The notes under the pieces were generated by a model, which was given only the letters and a program-made list of their open reading frames with translations, did no database searches and was not told where the DNA came from. From Symbiodinium natans (Eukaryota; Sar; Dinophyceae; Suessiales; Symbiodiniaceae), in the NCBI GenBank assembly GCA_905221605.1, contig CAJNDS010000048.1, forward strand, positions 1-64,000: a stretch of 64,000 nt of DNA. Reading direction: 5' to 3'. Each line of letters begins with the position of its first letter. Within the stretch, counting starts at the first letter, position 1. Both the position numbers and the translations under genes were made by a program. Below, piece after piece: positions 43,181 to 54,900 of the stretch.

Positions 43181-43881
43181 AAACACTAAACCCTAAACCC
43201 TAAACCCTAATATAGGGCCCAGAGTGCATCATTCATACTGGACGTTTTGTCGCGCGCTCTGCACATCCGACACACCACGTCCCTTTGCCCTCGTCCACCC
43301 AATCCTATGATTTCGTCGGGCCCTCAATGAGCCCTCGTGTGTTTAGCTCGTGTTCTGCTGCCCGTCCCTGGACCCCAAACCGCCCTAAGCCCTGTGAACC
43401 CGAAGCCTTAAACTCAGAACCTTAATTCAGCATAGAGCCTAAACCCTTGCATCTCTTTAAACGCAAGCGCCCTGCTAAACCTTGAAATCCTATACTCCTA
43501 AACCCAATAAACCGTACAAACCCCTACGAAGGCCCCAAACTCCAGAGACCCAGGCCGCATGGAGTGGAAACAGGCCGGGTTGATAGGGCTGGGGCCTTTT
43601 TGGCTTTTGAGGGTTAAGAAGTGCTAAATGAAGGGGTTTGTAGTTTGTAGGGAGAAAGGGGTTAAAGTGGTTTTTGCCCTACGCCCTGGACCCTCAGACC
43701 CTGAACCCTCAGGTTTGGGGGCCTCTGGGATGACAAAAAGCTGTCCTTCAGTGGAGTTTCTATTTTGTTCCGAGGGGGGAGAGGGTTGCTGTGGAGGTTT
43801 CGAATTTTGGGGTTTAGGGGCATTTAGGGGCTGTTTCAGGAAGCTGTGAGTACCTCTATGTCGATCAGTTTGGCCTTTCAG

Positions 43882-44046
43882 GATTTCCAAAGGGATGTGC
43901 ACAACGCCCTCGAGCAGCTGCCGAACCCTCATCCGACAAACACCCCCCACCTGCGTGAAGCGCACGTCAACAATCCCCCCCCCCCCCAAGACCCCCCTCC
44001 CCTCTCCCCCCCCCCTCCCACCCCCCAAAAAAGGCGTCAGCACTGA
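43882..44046 (+). other. Coding-like segment, possible exon
   Basis: Acceptor-like TTTGGCCTTTCAG ends at 43881. The frame DFQRDVHNALEQLPNPHPTN then TPHLREAHVNN enters a C-rich run (43972-44030) coding Pro. The first 30 residues look helical and natural; the Pro-rich part may be low complexity only. Confidence 0.3.
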
Positions 44047-44338
44047 CGCCTTAAATTCAGAGATAGTGCTTAGCCTAAATCCCTACAAGCCCTACAAGAA
44101 GACCTCACAAAGAGGCTCACTGCCAGCAGGTGGCTTTACCTTCACGCGCGGCGTCTCTTTAGAGCAGGAGGTCAACTTCTCTCGCATGAGCTCAGGCCGG
44201 AACCTTGTTTCGGCTTCACGAGTTTTTGAATTTAATGTTACCTCACAACAAGTAAACTCGAGCGCTTGTGTCTGTCCCGCGAGCCCCATTCGAGCATCCG
44301 GCCAGATGTCACCGGAACACTGGCGCACAGAGACCTGA
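44047..44338 (+). other. Coding-like segment, possible exon
   Basis: Open frame ending at TGA 44336-44338, with protein-like content (GGFTFTRGVSLEQEVNFSRM and SASRVFEFNVTSQQVN). No domain recognised. Followed immediately by a C-strand tract (44340-44393). A 14 bp piece of its end (GACCTGAGCCCCTA) is repeated after that tract at 44396. Confidence 0.28.
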
Positions 44339-44339
44339 G

Positions 44340-45090
44340 CCCCTAAACCCTAAACCCTAAATCCTAAACCCTAAACCCTAAACCCTAAACCACAAAGACC
44401 TGAGCCCCTAAACAGTGACCAGGCGGCTCACGCGCTGACGGCGAGGAGACGTCAGAGTCTGTGGTCCCTTGTACATGGTCTCTGGGCCTTCTACTATAGG
44501 TTTGTGGTCCTTATACATGGTCTCTGGGCCTTATACTGTAGGTTTGGGGGCTTGGGGCTTTGGATGGCTTCTAGGGCTTAGGGTTGAGGTTTACGGGCTT
44601 AGGATGGTTTAGGGTTTGCCAACGTTCCGGGCACGCCACCGCGAGGCACGCGTGTGGCGCGCACCTAGGTTCAGCGTTCCTTCCCAACCGACCCCTCCCC
44701 ACCTCAGTCGCGCCTCGGCAGGTTTTCAGGGCGGGAAAATGCAAGGAGGCTGCTTAGAGGGATTGTGAGAGCCCTCGGCTCTGTCAGGGTTTAGGGTTTA
44801 GGGTTTAGGGTTGAGGGTTGGAGTTTGGGCTTCAGGACATTTTTCTTTCGCTTTAGGGTTTAGGGGGACCCCCGAAACCATCAGCCCTTCGCGCCAGGAC
44901 TCGCTTCCGTCTCGTCAAGGCTCTTTTGTTCGAGGCCTGGACTGAGGGCACAGAGGCTGAATCGGTTCTTGCGCTCCAGGTTTTAGGGTTTAGGGGTTTA
45001 GGGTTTAGGGGTTTAGGGGCTTAGGGGTTTAGGGGTTTAGGGGCTTAGGGGTTTAGGGGTTTCGGGGTTTAGGGGTTTAGGGGTTTAGGG
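44340..45090. repeat. C tract followed by several G tracts
   Basis: C 44340-44393; G-like 44576-44620, 44790-44825 and 44980-45090 (the last in TTTAGGGG register with GCTTAGGGG variants). Confidence 0.85.
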
Positions 45091-45936
45091 GTGGCTTGGG
45101 TCCGCTTGGCATGGCCAGTCTGACCGAGCAGGCCTCTGAACCCAGAGCTTCCCAACAACACCTCATTTCCATCAACTTCTGTATCGGTAGTCCTCTAACT
45201 TCCGGGGTCCCTTTTGGTGGTCCTACATTTAACGGTGCCGTACTATCCTAAACCCTAAAGCCTAAAGCCTAAACCCTAGAAAGGTACCCTAATGTAGAGA
45301 ACTGCCCATGTCTTGAACACTGGAAGGCTTCTCCGAAGACGATCTGGCGGCCGTGGCCTTAATAGTGACCGGTGGACAACCCAAAAATCAAGGCATAGGG
45401 GTTTAGGTTTAGTGTTTAGGATAAAGGGTTTAGGGAAATATGGGCAATGTCACTCACTCCATTGAGCCTGGCTCCTGCAAGGATATTGAGCACCCTCAAA
45501 CCCTAAGTTCTTCACTGAAGCACATCTAAGGCCACCTTGATGCGGGCCTTTGAGGCCCGAAGTGTCCGAGATGTTCAGGGAGCCAAGGGTTTAAAATTTA
45601 GTGTAGTCTATATATGCAGCTGATGTTCATAGTGCAAGTGTGCAGTATGCACGCATGCATGGTCCGGTGAAGTGAAAGGGCCCCTCTTCCAACTACGCGC
45701 TACGCACGGATCATTCAGTTCAGTGATGTAGATGTTTATAGCGTGCACGAGCTGGGACAGGCGCCGGAAGTCACTCTGAACCCGGGATCATCTAATCCAC
45801 ATGATCGCCCTCAAAGAAGCCCAAAACTCCTAAGTCCCAAACCTCTAACCTCAAGCAACAGCAGGACTCATGGCCCGGGAAGACATCTGTCAGTGTATTA
45901 CGTAGCTGCTACCCCCTCACGCCGGGCTCTCAACAG
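45091..45936. other. Unassigned region
   Basis: C words 45246-45280, G words 45400-45435, rest unique. No supported gene. Confidence 0.4.
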
Positions 45937-46110
45937 GCGCTCGACGTCGAGCGTGTCCCCCTCCGTGCGCTACTCTCCGCCCTGGGCCGTTCTGATGAAG
46001 AGGCGCCTTCCTTCCCTTCTTTGCTGCGCCCAAAAACCCAGGAAATAAACCCTATACCCTATACACTATACACTATACCCTATACCCTATACCCTATACC
46101 TTAAACCCTA
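45937..46110 (+). other. Coding-like segment running into a CCCTATA tract
   Basis: After GGGCTCTCAACAG the phase-0 frame reads ALDVERVPLRALLSALGRSD then EEAPSFPSLL, before a local array of CCCTATA/CACTATA repeats (46048-46110). Confidence 0.28.
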
Positions 46111-46236
46111 CACTAAGACCTATAGATTCGATGAACCTCCGCAGCGTGATCTGAGCTTGCGGGGTTCTAATCTGGGGCAGCCAAGGGTGCATCCACACAA
46201 GCACCCTTGCTTGGGTTACTTGTTGTGTGCATGTGA

Positions 46237-46480
46237 TGATGATGATAATTTGATGATGACGATGATGAAAATGATGATGATGATGATGATGATGATGATA
46301 TATGTATATATCTATAAATATATACGTATATATTCATATATGTATACATATGAGAATCATACACACACACATATATATATATATATATCAATATATATAT
46401 ATATATATAAACATGCATACATATATACATACATACATATACAGAAATTTGTAATAAATACGTAAATATGTATATGTACA
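46237..46480. repeat. (GAT)n and (TA)n microsatellites
   Basis: GATGAT run 46237-46300, then TATATA and CACACA runs to about 46480. Confidence 0.95.
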
Positions 46481-46769
46481 TATGTCAGTATATTCTCGTT
46501 GCAGAAAGCTGCGTATGTTCATTCTTTGTCGAGTTGTTTATGCCGTTGTGCTTGTCATGGGTCTTACTCTACTTGGTGCTTAGCATTCATGGAGTGGTTC
46601 TTCGTCTTGCTAGTCCCAAGTACTCACATTATGCTTTTTTTGGTCTCCTAGCTCTCAAAATATTCTGTGTTCGATACTCAAGTCCTGTCCACACCTCTAG
46701 CAAGCGTTTCAACAAGTAGCGCCGGGAAGCAGCCAGAACCCTCTCACTCTCAAGCACGCACGGCTCTCT

Positions 46770-46880
46770 TAGCCCAACTCCCCCCCCCCCCTCCCCCTCC
46801 CCTTCCCCTCCCATCCGCCCCCCCCTCCTCCCCCCCTCCCCTCCTCCCCCCAACCCCCCGCACCCCCTAAACCCTAAACC
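46770..46880. repeat. C-rich low-complexity run and short C-strand tract
   Basis: CCCCCCTCCCC repeats followed by CCCTAAACCCTAAACC. Confidence 0.85.
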
Positions 46881-48465
46881 GAACCTTAACTCCTGCAAAT
46901 CATTGAAGGCCGAGGCTCTGGCAGAGGCGCTGCTTCCACACCTGCCCAAATCCGAAGCCGCACCTTGATGGACGAGATTGGAACTTCGAGAGTGAGAGCT
47001 TCTGTGAAGGGCTGCTAGGTACCCTGCTACAAAACCCAAAGTAGCACGGGGAATATTTGAGGTGGGGGGGGTTTGGGGGGATCACCCTTGGCGTGCACCC
47101 TTGTGCTGTTGGTCGCAGATGTTGTCTTTGTGTCTGAGGGTTGGCAACGGCTCGAATACAGGCTGCCGGAGAAAATGTGGGCGAGGTTGAAGTCTCATTT
47201 TCTCGTGGTGTAGGTCTGTCCTTGATTCTCAGGCATGCCTGCAGCCCTTAAGCCAGAAACCCTAAACCCTAAACCCACACTCGAACACAAGTCTGCGAGA
47301 ATGAGGATGGCATGGTGGGCTGTGAAGAGCTCACCCGTTGGCTGGCAACCTGCTGGCAAGATTGCAAGGAGTTTCCGGTTTAACCTGTACTCATTATGAA
47401 TACGACTATTGATCTATCTCATCTATGGCAATGATTTGCTATCATTATGACTGTCAGGTTGCAGGTTTCACAGGTGGCCTTGCAAGCTTTCGGGGCTTTC
47501 GCTGGCTGCTCGACCGCTAGCTTCCACGAAAACCTAGCCCAGGGTGAGAGAAGCGAAAGCAGCTAAAGTGATGCGCATGCCGCACCCATCTTCCCGCAGC
47601 TTTGTGCGTGATCTCGAACTCCCAAGAAGCCCCAGGCTCCAAACCCCATAAATGTAATAAAGCTGGCCGTAAATCCTGAGTTCGGAACTCGGCACCTACA
47701 CTGAAGTTTGCAGACATCAAGCTTTTGTTGCAAGACGTGTTCAAGTTCGTCGTGCAAGCAAGGCCATGCCCTCGTGACGGGGCCACGAGACCTTTTGCTG
47801 CAAGTGGATTGTTCCCTCCGCCTAATATGAACAGACCCTCGAACGTCAGGCGCTGGGTCTCAAGGTGTAATGCGTGCATAGACCGTCGTGATGAGACTGT
47901 GGATGATCAAGCGACTGCTTCTGGACACATGTTGGCTTCTGGACATTATTTGAATACCGCTGAATTTGCCACCGTAATGTGAAAACTTCTGTGGATGAAT
48001 GTGGGCATGCATGTATGTGTATGTCCGTATGCACGTCAGCATTTCTCTGACTGATGCGTGGGACAGATCTGCACGAAGTACTGGAATGAGGCCAAACAAC
48101 CTTCCGAGACGCACTGCAGACCTCTTTGCGCGAGCCAAGGGTTTTTATCCCAAGGAGAAGCTCAGTTTGAAGGGTCTGCGCATGTTGCTGCATGAGTTGC
48201 GAGTCCGTTTTCAATGGTTTTCGGAGTCATATGTCATCTAAGGACAGCTAGGTTGTAAGAAGGGAGCTGTGCGTTCTGAGGGCTTGCTGACCTTGGGAGT
48301 CTGATGTCGAAATTCGTTCTGAAGCAGAAAGTAAAGCACTCTCAGGCATTCCCGAGCGAAAATTGCCGTGGGAGTCGAAGCCCAAAGCTATAGTATTGTC
48401 ATGTGTTATTCCATTAACTTCGTTTTGTATGTTATCTTATCGTATTGTCGATTATGACTTTGTAA
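46881..48465. other. Unassigned 1.6 kb region
   Basis: Several 60-120 codon open frames on both strands (e.g. 47517-47879 minus, 47725-47982 plus, 47999-48241 plus) with no recognisable features. A single short C-strand tract at 47253-47277. Confidence 0.35.
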
Positions 48466-48469
48466 CATT

Positions 48470-48550
48470 GTTATATATATATATACATATGTATGTGTAT
48501 ACACATATATATATATATATATAAACACATACACATACATATACAATACA
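48470..48550. repeat. TA/CA microsatellite
   Basis: TATATATATATACATATG and ACACATACACATACATATAC. Confidence 0.9.
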
Positions 48551-48792
48551 CATGTAGCATTTCATGTGATTCTGTATTGTGTATTATTGTATCCTTCTAT
48601 ATTGTCTTATTATTATTGTTACATATTGTTCTGTATTCCTTACTTTTTTGTTGTATATTTCAAAAAGTACTACATATCATATTTCACTATTGAGATGCCG
48701 CCGACCCTTTACTGTAGCCGTCAAGGCGATGTAAAGTCTCACACGTTGCCGAATGACAGTCTTGACATCGCCAGAGGCGATCGCAGACACGA

Positions 48793-48885
48793 GTTTAGGG
48801 TTTAGGGTTTAGGGTTTAGGGTTTAGGGTTTAGGGTTTAGGGTTTAGGGTTTAGGGTTTAGGGTTTAGGGTTTAGGGTTTAGGGG
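48793..48885 (+). repeat. (TTTAGGG)n tract, about 13 repeats
   Basis: Pure repeats, flanked by unique sequence. Confidence 0.97.
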
Positions 48886-48903
48886 GTTCCACGAAATTCA
48901 GTG

Positions 48904-49272
48904 TTGCACCGGCGGGTGTCGAAGCAGCCATGTAGGCGGGACTCCGCGGTCGAAGAGATGTTTGACTGCAGTCAAAAGCAGCCCATGGGTTCCCTCATCA
49001 TGTGTGAATCGAGCATCCGCTGCCGATTACGAGAAGGATCTACAAATGTGGATCCTCAATCTCAGAGTTGTGCGCAAGCTGGTTCTCCGGCTTGCCTGTG
49101 TGCCGGAGGCATCATGGTGAGAGGTGGTGGGTCCCAGACAGCTTTAGATGAAGCCCCCTACAAGTTTCCTCTGCCCCTACTTGCGCAATTGTGCTGTGAA
49201 TTGCGTATCTGGGCTCCTCAGCTGCTACTAACCATTAAGGCCTTAAGACCCAGGTCCCCTTGTAACATGTAG
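48904..49272 (+). CDS. Hypothetical open frame (weak)
   Basis: A 123-codon frame lying between two G-strand tracts. It has some protein-like parts (MFDCSQKQPMGSLIMCESSI) and several Cys, but no domain. Could be an exon or chance. Confidence 0.2.
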   Translation: MHRRVSKQPCRRDSAVEEMFDCSQKQPMGSLIMCESSIRCRLREGSTNVDPQSQSCAQAGSPACLCAGGIMVRGGGSQTALDEAPYKFPLPLLAQLCCELRIWAPQLLLTIKALRPRSPCNM

Positions 49273-50329
49273 GGTTTAGGGTTTAGGGTTTAGGGTTTGG
49301 GCGTTTGGGCGTTTGCATGGCATTTTGTCTCAACGGTACTTTGGCGGGGCCTGAGACTAGTTGCGCTGAGGGCTTTGAGTTTGAGGGTTGCTGAACCCTA
49401 AGCCCTAAACCCTAAAGGCCTAAAACCCAAAACCACCCTAATGCGTATGGGGTGCGGGATCCATGAGAGCTTTGGGCTTTACAGGGCAGTTGTGCCATCC
49501 ACCCACTGCCGCTCCCCACTCGGCTGGATCCTCTGTCTCAGAGCTGGAGTTCGGTTTCTGGGTATAGTTTATTCATTTGTTTATTTTGTTGTTTAGTTTT
49601 TTGTTTATTTGTTGATTGTTTTATTTATGTAGCGAGATTTTTAAATACGTGATATAGTATCATATAAGCAAAAGATAAACATAGATACTATAGCTTGTAA
49701 GCCTGCATCTAAATGCATTAGGGCTTAGGGGTCGCGATCTGAGCACAGACCAAGGCAGAACTCTGAGACAGACGCCCACCCAAAGCTCGCAATTGTTTTG
49801 GGTTTGCAGTCCGCTGTTCCTGCGAGCGTTGCAACCCCTTAGCCCTTGGCTGAAAGGCTCCGTCTCAGGGTCTAGGGACTAGGGTTAGGGGTTTAGGTTG
49901 AGCTTAGTTTAGGGATGAAGGCGATTATAGGGCTCATAGGATCTAGGGCGAGGGTGTTGGCTTCAGCTGTTGCCTTGTGCTCTATGGACAATCCTTAGCT
50001 GGTAGCACCCTCAATTCTACAAGCCGAAACCATAAGCTGCAGACAGTAGCTCTCTTGACAACGAACCTCAGCCCAACAAACCTTGATATGAAAAGTCCTG
50101 TAAGACCAAAGAAGCCCCTTATACGACCCGAGAAGCCGTAATGTGGGGGCCTTAATAATTAGAATAGGGTTTTGGGGGGAGGGGGTTATTAATATGGTAT
50201 ACTTATTCGGGGACCGTAAGGGAACGTTCTTAGTAATTCTTTCCACCCCTATAGTAGCCAGATCCCTTCAGAAGAACAAGATCCTCCGCAACGTGGCAAG
50301 GATCCCAGTCTCCAGCAGTGGCTGGAGGT
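49273..50329. other. Unassigned region
   Basis: Short G tract 49268-49315, C words 49390-49440, a T-rich part (49560-49700) and the GGGxCCC dispersed vocabulary at 50140-50240. Confidence 0.4.
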
Positions 50330-50475
50330 ATTTAGGGTTCATAGGGTTTAGGGTTTATAGGCTTTGTAGGGTCTTTAGGGTTTATAGGGTTTGTAGGGTT
50401 TATAGGGTTTATATGGTTTATAGGGTTTATAGGGCTTATAGGGTTTATAGGGTGTGTAGGGTTTATAGGGTTTAC
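50330..50475 (+). repeat. TTTATAGGG variant array
   Basis: About fourteen TTTATAGGG / TTTGTAGGG repeats, making a spurious VYRVYRVYR frame. Confidence 0.95.
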
Positions 50476-50480
50476 CACGA

Positions 50481-50952
50481 CACAGACACAGACAGACACA
50501 CACGACCACAAAAACACACACGACCCGACCACAAAAACAAACAAACACACACACACACACACACACACACCCACACACACACACACCCACACACCCACAC
50601 ACCCACACACCCACACACCCACACACCCACACACCCACACACCCACACACCCACACACCCACACACCCACACACCCACACACCCACACACCCACACACCA
50701 CACACACCACACACCCACACACACACACACACACACCACACACCACACCCACACACCCACACACACCACACACAACCCACACCACACACACCCACACCCA
50801 CACCCACCCGCCCCACGCCCGCCGACGCACGCACACGCACACGCACACGCACACCGCACACGCACACGCACACGCACCCGCACACGCACCCGCACCCACA
50901 CACACCCACACACACCCACACACACACACCCACACACACCCACACACACACA

Positions 50953-51031
<79 letters not shown>

Positions 51032-51120
51032 ACACACGCACACACGCACACACACACACACACACACACTCACACATAGAGACACAGGCACAGACACATA
51101 GAGACACAGGCACAAAGGCG
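50481..51120. repeat. CA-rich compound microsatellite/minisatellite
   Basis: (CA)n, (CACACACC)n, CGCACA and ACAGACACA stretches over 640 bp. Long open frames on both strands here are artefacts. Confidence 0.98.
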
Positions 51121-51224
51121 CAAAAAGACACAGAGGCATTTTTTGGCTTGGGAATTGGGAATGAGGCGGCACCCCAACCACACGCATGACGCGACCCCGT
51201 TTGGATGAATAGTTTTGAGACATG

Positions 51225-51285
51225 AGCATATGTATATATATATATATATATATATTCTAGTATATATATACATATATGCTAACCC
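51225..51285. repeat. TA microsatellite
   Basis: TATATATATATATATATATT and CATATATG. Confidence 0.9.
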
Positions 51286-51800
51286 CCTCCCCCCCCAAAA
51301 GATCCACCGTTTTAGAGACTTGTCATAGGCAACACAGTTCCTGTAGCAGGTTATATCGTTTCTCCTGACGAGACGTACCACCACCTGAAACATCCTGAAA
51401 ACACAAATATGGCAGTAAAGTATCTAAACAAAACCTTCTGGCGGGCGTACGTACCCCTTTCACTAGTCTTTCACTCAAAACCACCCTAAACCTTCACTAT
51501 ATTAAGATATAACAGCACACAACCAACTGAAGCACCCTGAAAAACAAAGATGCAACAGTAAAGTATCTAAAAGAAAACTTCTGGCGGTTTCAGGGAATGG
51601 TGAAAAGCTATTTGCTCACAGTATTCTCGCGTTCCCGGGACTTACAGCAAATGATTTGTTCGCATCACCGTATGCTTTCTCCATTATCTGCGTTTGACAT
51701 ACAATACTTATACCCTATATACATACATGATGTGGGTACTTCTTCGACTTTCTCTTTGCAGCCCTGCAAACATAGGCATTTAGGGATTTAAGCCTCAAGC
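51286..51800. other. Unassigned region with a ~55 bp direct repeat
   Basis: AACAC/AAATATGGCAGTAAAGTATCTAAAC...CTTCTGGCGG (51397-51443) recurs at 51540-51590 with minor changes (AAGATGCAACAGTAAAGTATC). No gene. Confidence 0.5.
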
Positions 51801-52580
51801 CCTTCAGGGTTGTAAGGTTCTACTCCTATTTATAATGCCTCTACCTTAAACCCGAAACCAGCAAACCCTATAGGGTCTAAACCCTATAGGGCTAACCCCG
51901 TGACTGTTTTTAGAGATAAACCCTGAAAAGACCCTAGGCATGTATACCTTTAGCTCCTATAGGGTTGAAACCTTTGATCCTTTTTGGGCGCTATAGGGCT
52001 TTAGGGTTCAGACCGTAAAGTGTTTAGGGCTAAGGGTTAAATGCCCAAACCTTAAACCTAAATGGGCTTAGGTTTAAATGCCTAAATCACAGGGTTATGA
52101 GGTTTTACAACTAGGTACCGCCTAAACCTTAAGCCTATAGGGCTTGAACCCTAAAGGGCTAAACCCGTGAGGGTTTTAGAAATAAACCCTGCCAAAAACT
52201 CAAAACCTTTGAACCCTATAGGCTTTAATGGTTTGCAAACCTAAGGTCTGGGCATGTAGACCTTCAGCGCCTATAGGGTTAGACCTTTGAGCCTGTTAGG
52301 CCCTACAGGGTTTTAGGGTTCAAATGCCTCAACTAGGTTCTAATGCCTACAAATCTTAACCCTAAGCCTTTAAACATGAAACCTATAAGGCTCAAAGCTT
52401 AAAGGTTTAGGTTTAATTGCCGACTTATGTGCAAATGCCGAAATCTAGACCTTTAAACCTTAACCTTATAGGATTTAAAAGTTAAGGGTTTGGGTTTAAT
52501 TGTTTAACCCGAAAGGGTTTAGGGGCTTCTCTTTGAAACCCTAAACCCTCAAACCAATTGGGTTTAGAGAATAAGCCCGC
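51800..52580. repeat. Highly degenerate telomere-like block in mixed orientation
   Basis: CCCTATAGGGCTT, AAACCCTATAGGG, GGGTTTAGG and AAACCTAAA words, with C- and G-strand forms mixed and often back to back (CCCTATAGGG palindromes). Looks like old, diverged tracts. Confidence 0.7.
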
Positions 52581-52889
52581 AGTGGAGCTGAGGGAAGGGG
52601 AGGCGGGGGGTGTTTAGGGGTCCTGGCTATGTGGAAGATCCTTGGTACCCTCCCCCTTCGCCCCCCTTCCCCCTGTTTGTACGCAAACTTAATGCTTGCA
52701 AGCAATGAGTGAGTGAGTCGGTGGTCGAGTGAGTGTGGGTTGATGCGTCAGCGGGTCAGTCAATTTGTGGTGGTGTAAATGAGCCAGTGATTCCTAGAGC
52801 CAGAGTATGGAGAGGCAATGAGTCCGCGACTCCCAGATTATAGTACGGAGTGTTGAAGATAGTGGGCTTAGGGGTTTCCTGTATTTGAA

Positions 52890-53255
52890 CTTGCATTTAA
52901 AAAAATCTACGTTAAATGCGGGCAGACCCCAGGAACCAAGAACCAAGAACCAAGATGCTCAGGACTCTTGATTCTGGAATCTTGGTTCCTTCGGGGGTGG
53001 TCTGCATCAAAAACTGCATTTAAAAATTTAAGTTAAATGCAGACCAGCCCCAGGAACCAAGAACCAAGAACCAAGATGCCCAGGACTCTTGATTCTGGAA
53101 TCTTGGTTCCTGGGGCTGGGCTGCATTTAAAACTGCATTTCAAAAATTAATTTAAATCACCCCCGGGAACCAAAAATCAAGAATCAAGAGTCCTGGGCAT
53201 CTTGGTTCTTGGTGCTTGGTTCTTGGGGCTGGTCCCTGGGGGTGGTCTGCATTTA
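52890..53255. repeat. Array of three foldback units
   Basis: Units near 52915-53000, 53035-53130 and 53150-53250. Each has GGAACCAAGAACCAAGA on one side and TCTTGGTTCC on the other, bounded by GCATTTAAA / TTTAAATGC. The third is in the opposite orientation. Same design as the array at 91-509 but with different sequence. Confidence 0.85.
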
Positions 53256-53819
53256 ACTTACATTTTTAAAGGCAGTTTTTAATTCACAGGGTCGTGTCCG
53301 CATTGAACTTAAACTTTTAAATGCGATTTAAATTCGCGGGGCCTCGGTCAAGTAAATTAAGGTAATGGTAGCATGTGTTTGGCTATTAAAACACAGAAAA
53401 ACGACAGTAGCACATCAACAACACAGCAACAACTCATCAACAGAGGGAACAAGACGGAAAAAGGGTGGATCTTTGGGGGGGGGGAGGGGTGTGCCTTGGA
53501 CGCTTAGCGTCTATTCTGCGCGTGCTCTTTGTTTTCTTGGATTCTTCCCGAAAACCAATTCTGAAATTGGGTTCTCGTTTGGCGCTTCAACGGAAGGCGT
53601 TCTATCGGATCGCTTCTTGGAGGAGGGTCGGACGGAATGAATTTTGACGGGAGGCCGCGGAGACGACACGGTCAAGGGAGGGGGTGCATGGAGAGGGGCG
53701 TGGCGTGGGGAGACGTGGACCATGCAGGGAGGTTGACGGACGGGTTCGGGGGGGGAGCCTGGATGGGGAGCGTGACATTCGGTTGATGGGCAGGGGAGTG
53801 GGGACACGATGCCCCGCCG

Positions 53820-54190
53820 CACCCTCCGCGTTTGCAAGCCCTCCGCGCCCTCCGCGCGCTCCGCCCGCTCCGCGCCCTCCGCGCCCTCCGCGCTCTCCGC
53901 ACTCTCCGCGCTCCGCGCCCTCCGCGCCCTCTGCGCCCTCTGCGCCCTCCGCGCCCTCCGCGCCCTCCGCGCGCTCCGGCGCCCCCCACACCCCCCGCGC
54001 CCTCCGCGACCTCCGCACCCTCCGCGCCCGCCGCGCCCCTCTGCGCGCTCCGCGCCCTCCGCGCCCTCTGCGCCCTCCGCGCCCTCCGCGCCCTCCGCGG
54101 CCTCCGCACCCTTCCGCGCCCCTCGCCCTCCGCCCGCCCCCTCCGCGCCCTCGGCGCCCTCCCCTCCGCGCCCTCCGCGCCTCTGCGCCC
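53820..54190 (+). repeat. CTCCGCGCC minisatellite
   Basis: About 40 copies of a 9 bp unit, very GC-rich. Produces APSAPSAPS / RALRALRAL frames that should not be annotated as genes. Confidence 0.97.
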
Positions 54191-54226
54191 CCGCCCAGGA
54201 CACAGTGCGCTGACGCATATATAAGG

Positions 54227-54230
54227 GTGC
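54227..54230. repeat. Left flank duplication of the DNA transposon (GTGC)
   Basis: GTGC before the left terminal repeat and GTGC (61718-61721) after the right one. Because C/G at the edges also pair, a 2 bp TG duplication with a 24 bp terminal repeat is equally consistent. Confidence 0.55.
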
Positions 54231-54253
54231 TTAGATGGGCCCTGTGTTTAGTA
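54231..54253 (+). repeat. Left terminal inverted repeat
   Basis: 23 bp, TTAGATGGGCCCTGTGTTTA plus GTA, perfectly complementary to 61695-61717. Confidence 0.92.
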
Positions 54254-54900
54254 GTAGGATAGATGAGTTATAGTACTTACTAACAAGTTGTTAACATGCT
54301 ATTAAATCATTATAAGTAGTTATAAATCATTATAATCTGTCTAAATAGCTATGAAGGATAGTATAGTTAGTTAAACTTTAACTAAGTGTGTTAAAGTGTT
54401 TTCATGATTGGTGCAATTACTAACCATTTAGCTTGAAAGAGATTAAAGGGTTTAGTTCGATTAGATGAGTTAAGTTAGTGAATTACTAAGTCATTAGTAA
54501 AGGAGGTAAATGTTGTTATCTGCACTATGAAAGTGCGGGATGCACAATGTGGAGCAGCAAACTCATGCATGCCTTACATGGGCTCTCGGATGCAGAAAGT
54601 GAATGGGCATCTTGTTTATTCATGTTGGAAGCTATTTTAATGTGGTTTTGTTCAGCCTTTGCAGGCTATTGCTGCCTTTAATTTATGAACATTTGCATGA
54701 TTTTTCAAGTGTTTACTGATGCAGTTGAGCTGGCATGCAGTTCATGGCTCTTTAGGGCAGAAGCCATGTCGACATGTTTGCATGCAAAGTCTACAAAACT
54801 CACATGCATGGCATGCATATATGTACATGTCATGCATGTGGCATGTGCACCTCACAGCAATTTGTAAGCCAGCTAAAAGCTGGCATCCTCCAGCTTGGCC

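Noticed and set aside
50143-51189. 348-codon plus-strand and 219-284-codon minus-strand open frames
   Set aside because: They run through CA-rich simple repeats (His/Thr/Pro or Cys/Val only) and are not genes.
53511-54262. Long Ala/Pro/Arg/Glu-rich frames on both strands
   Set aside because: Produced by the 9 bp CTCCGCGCC minisatellite.
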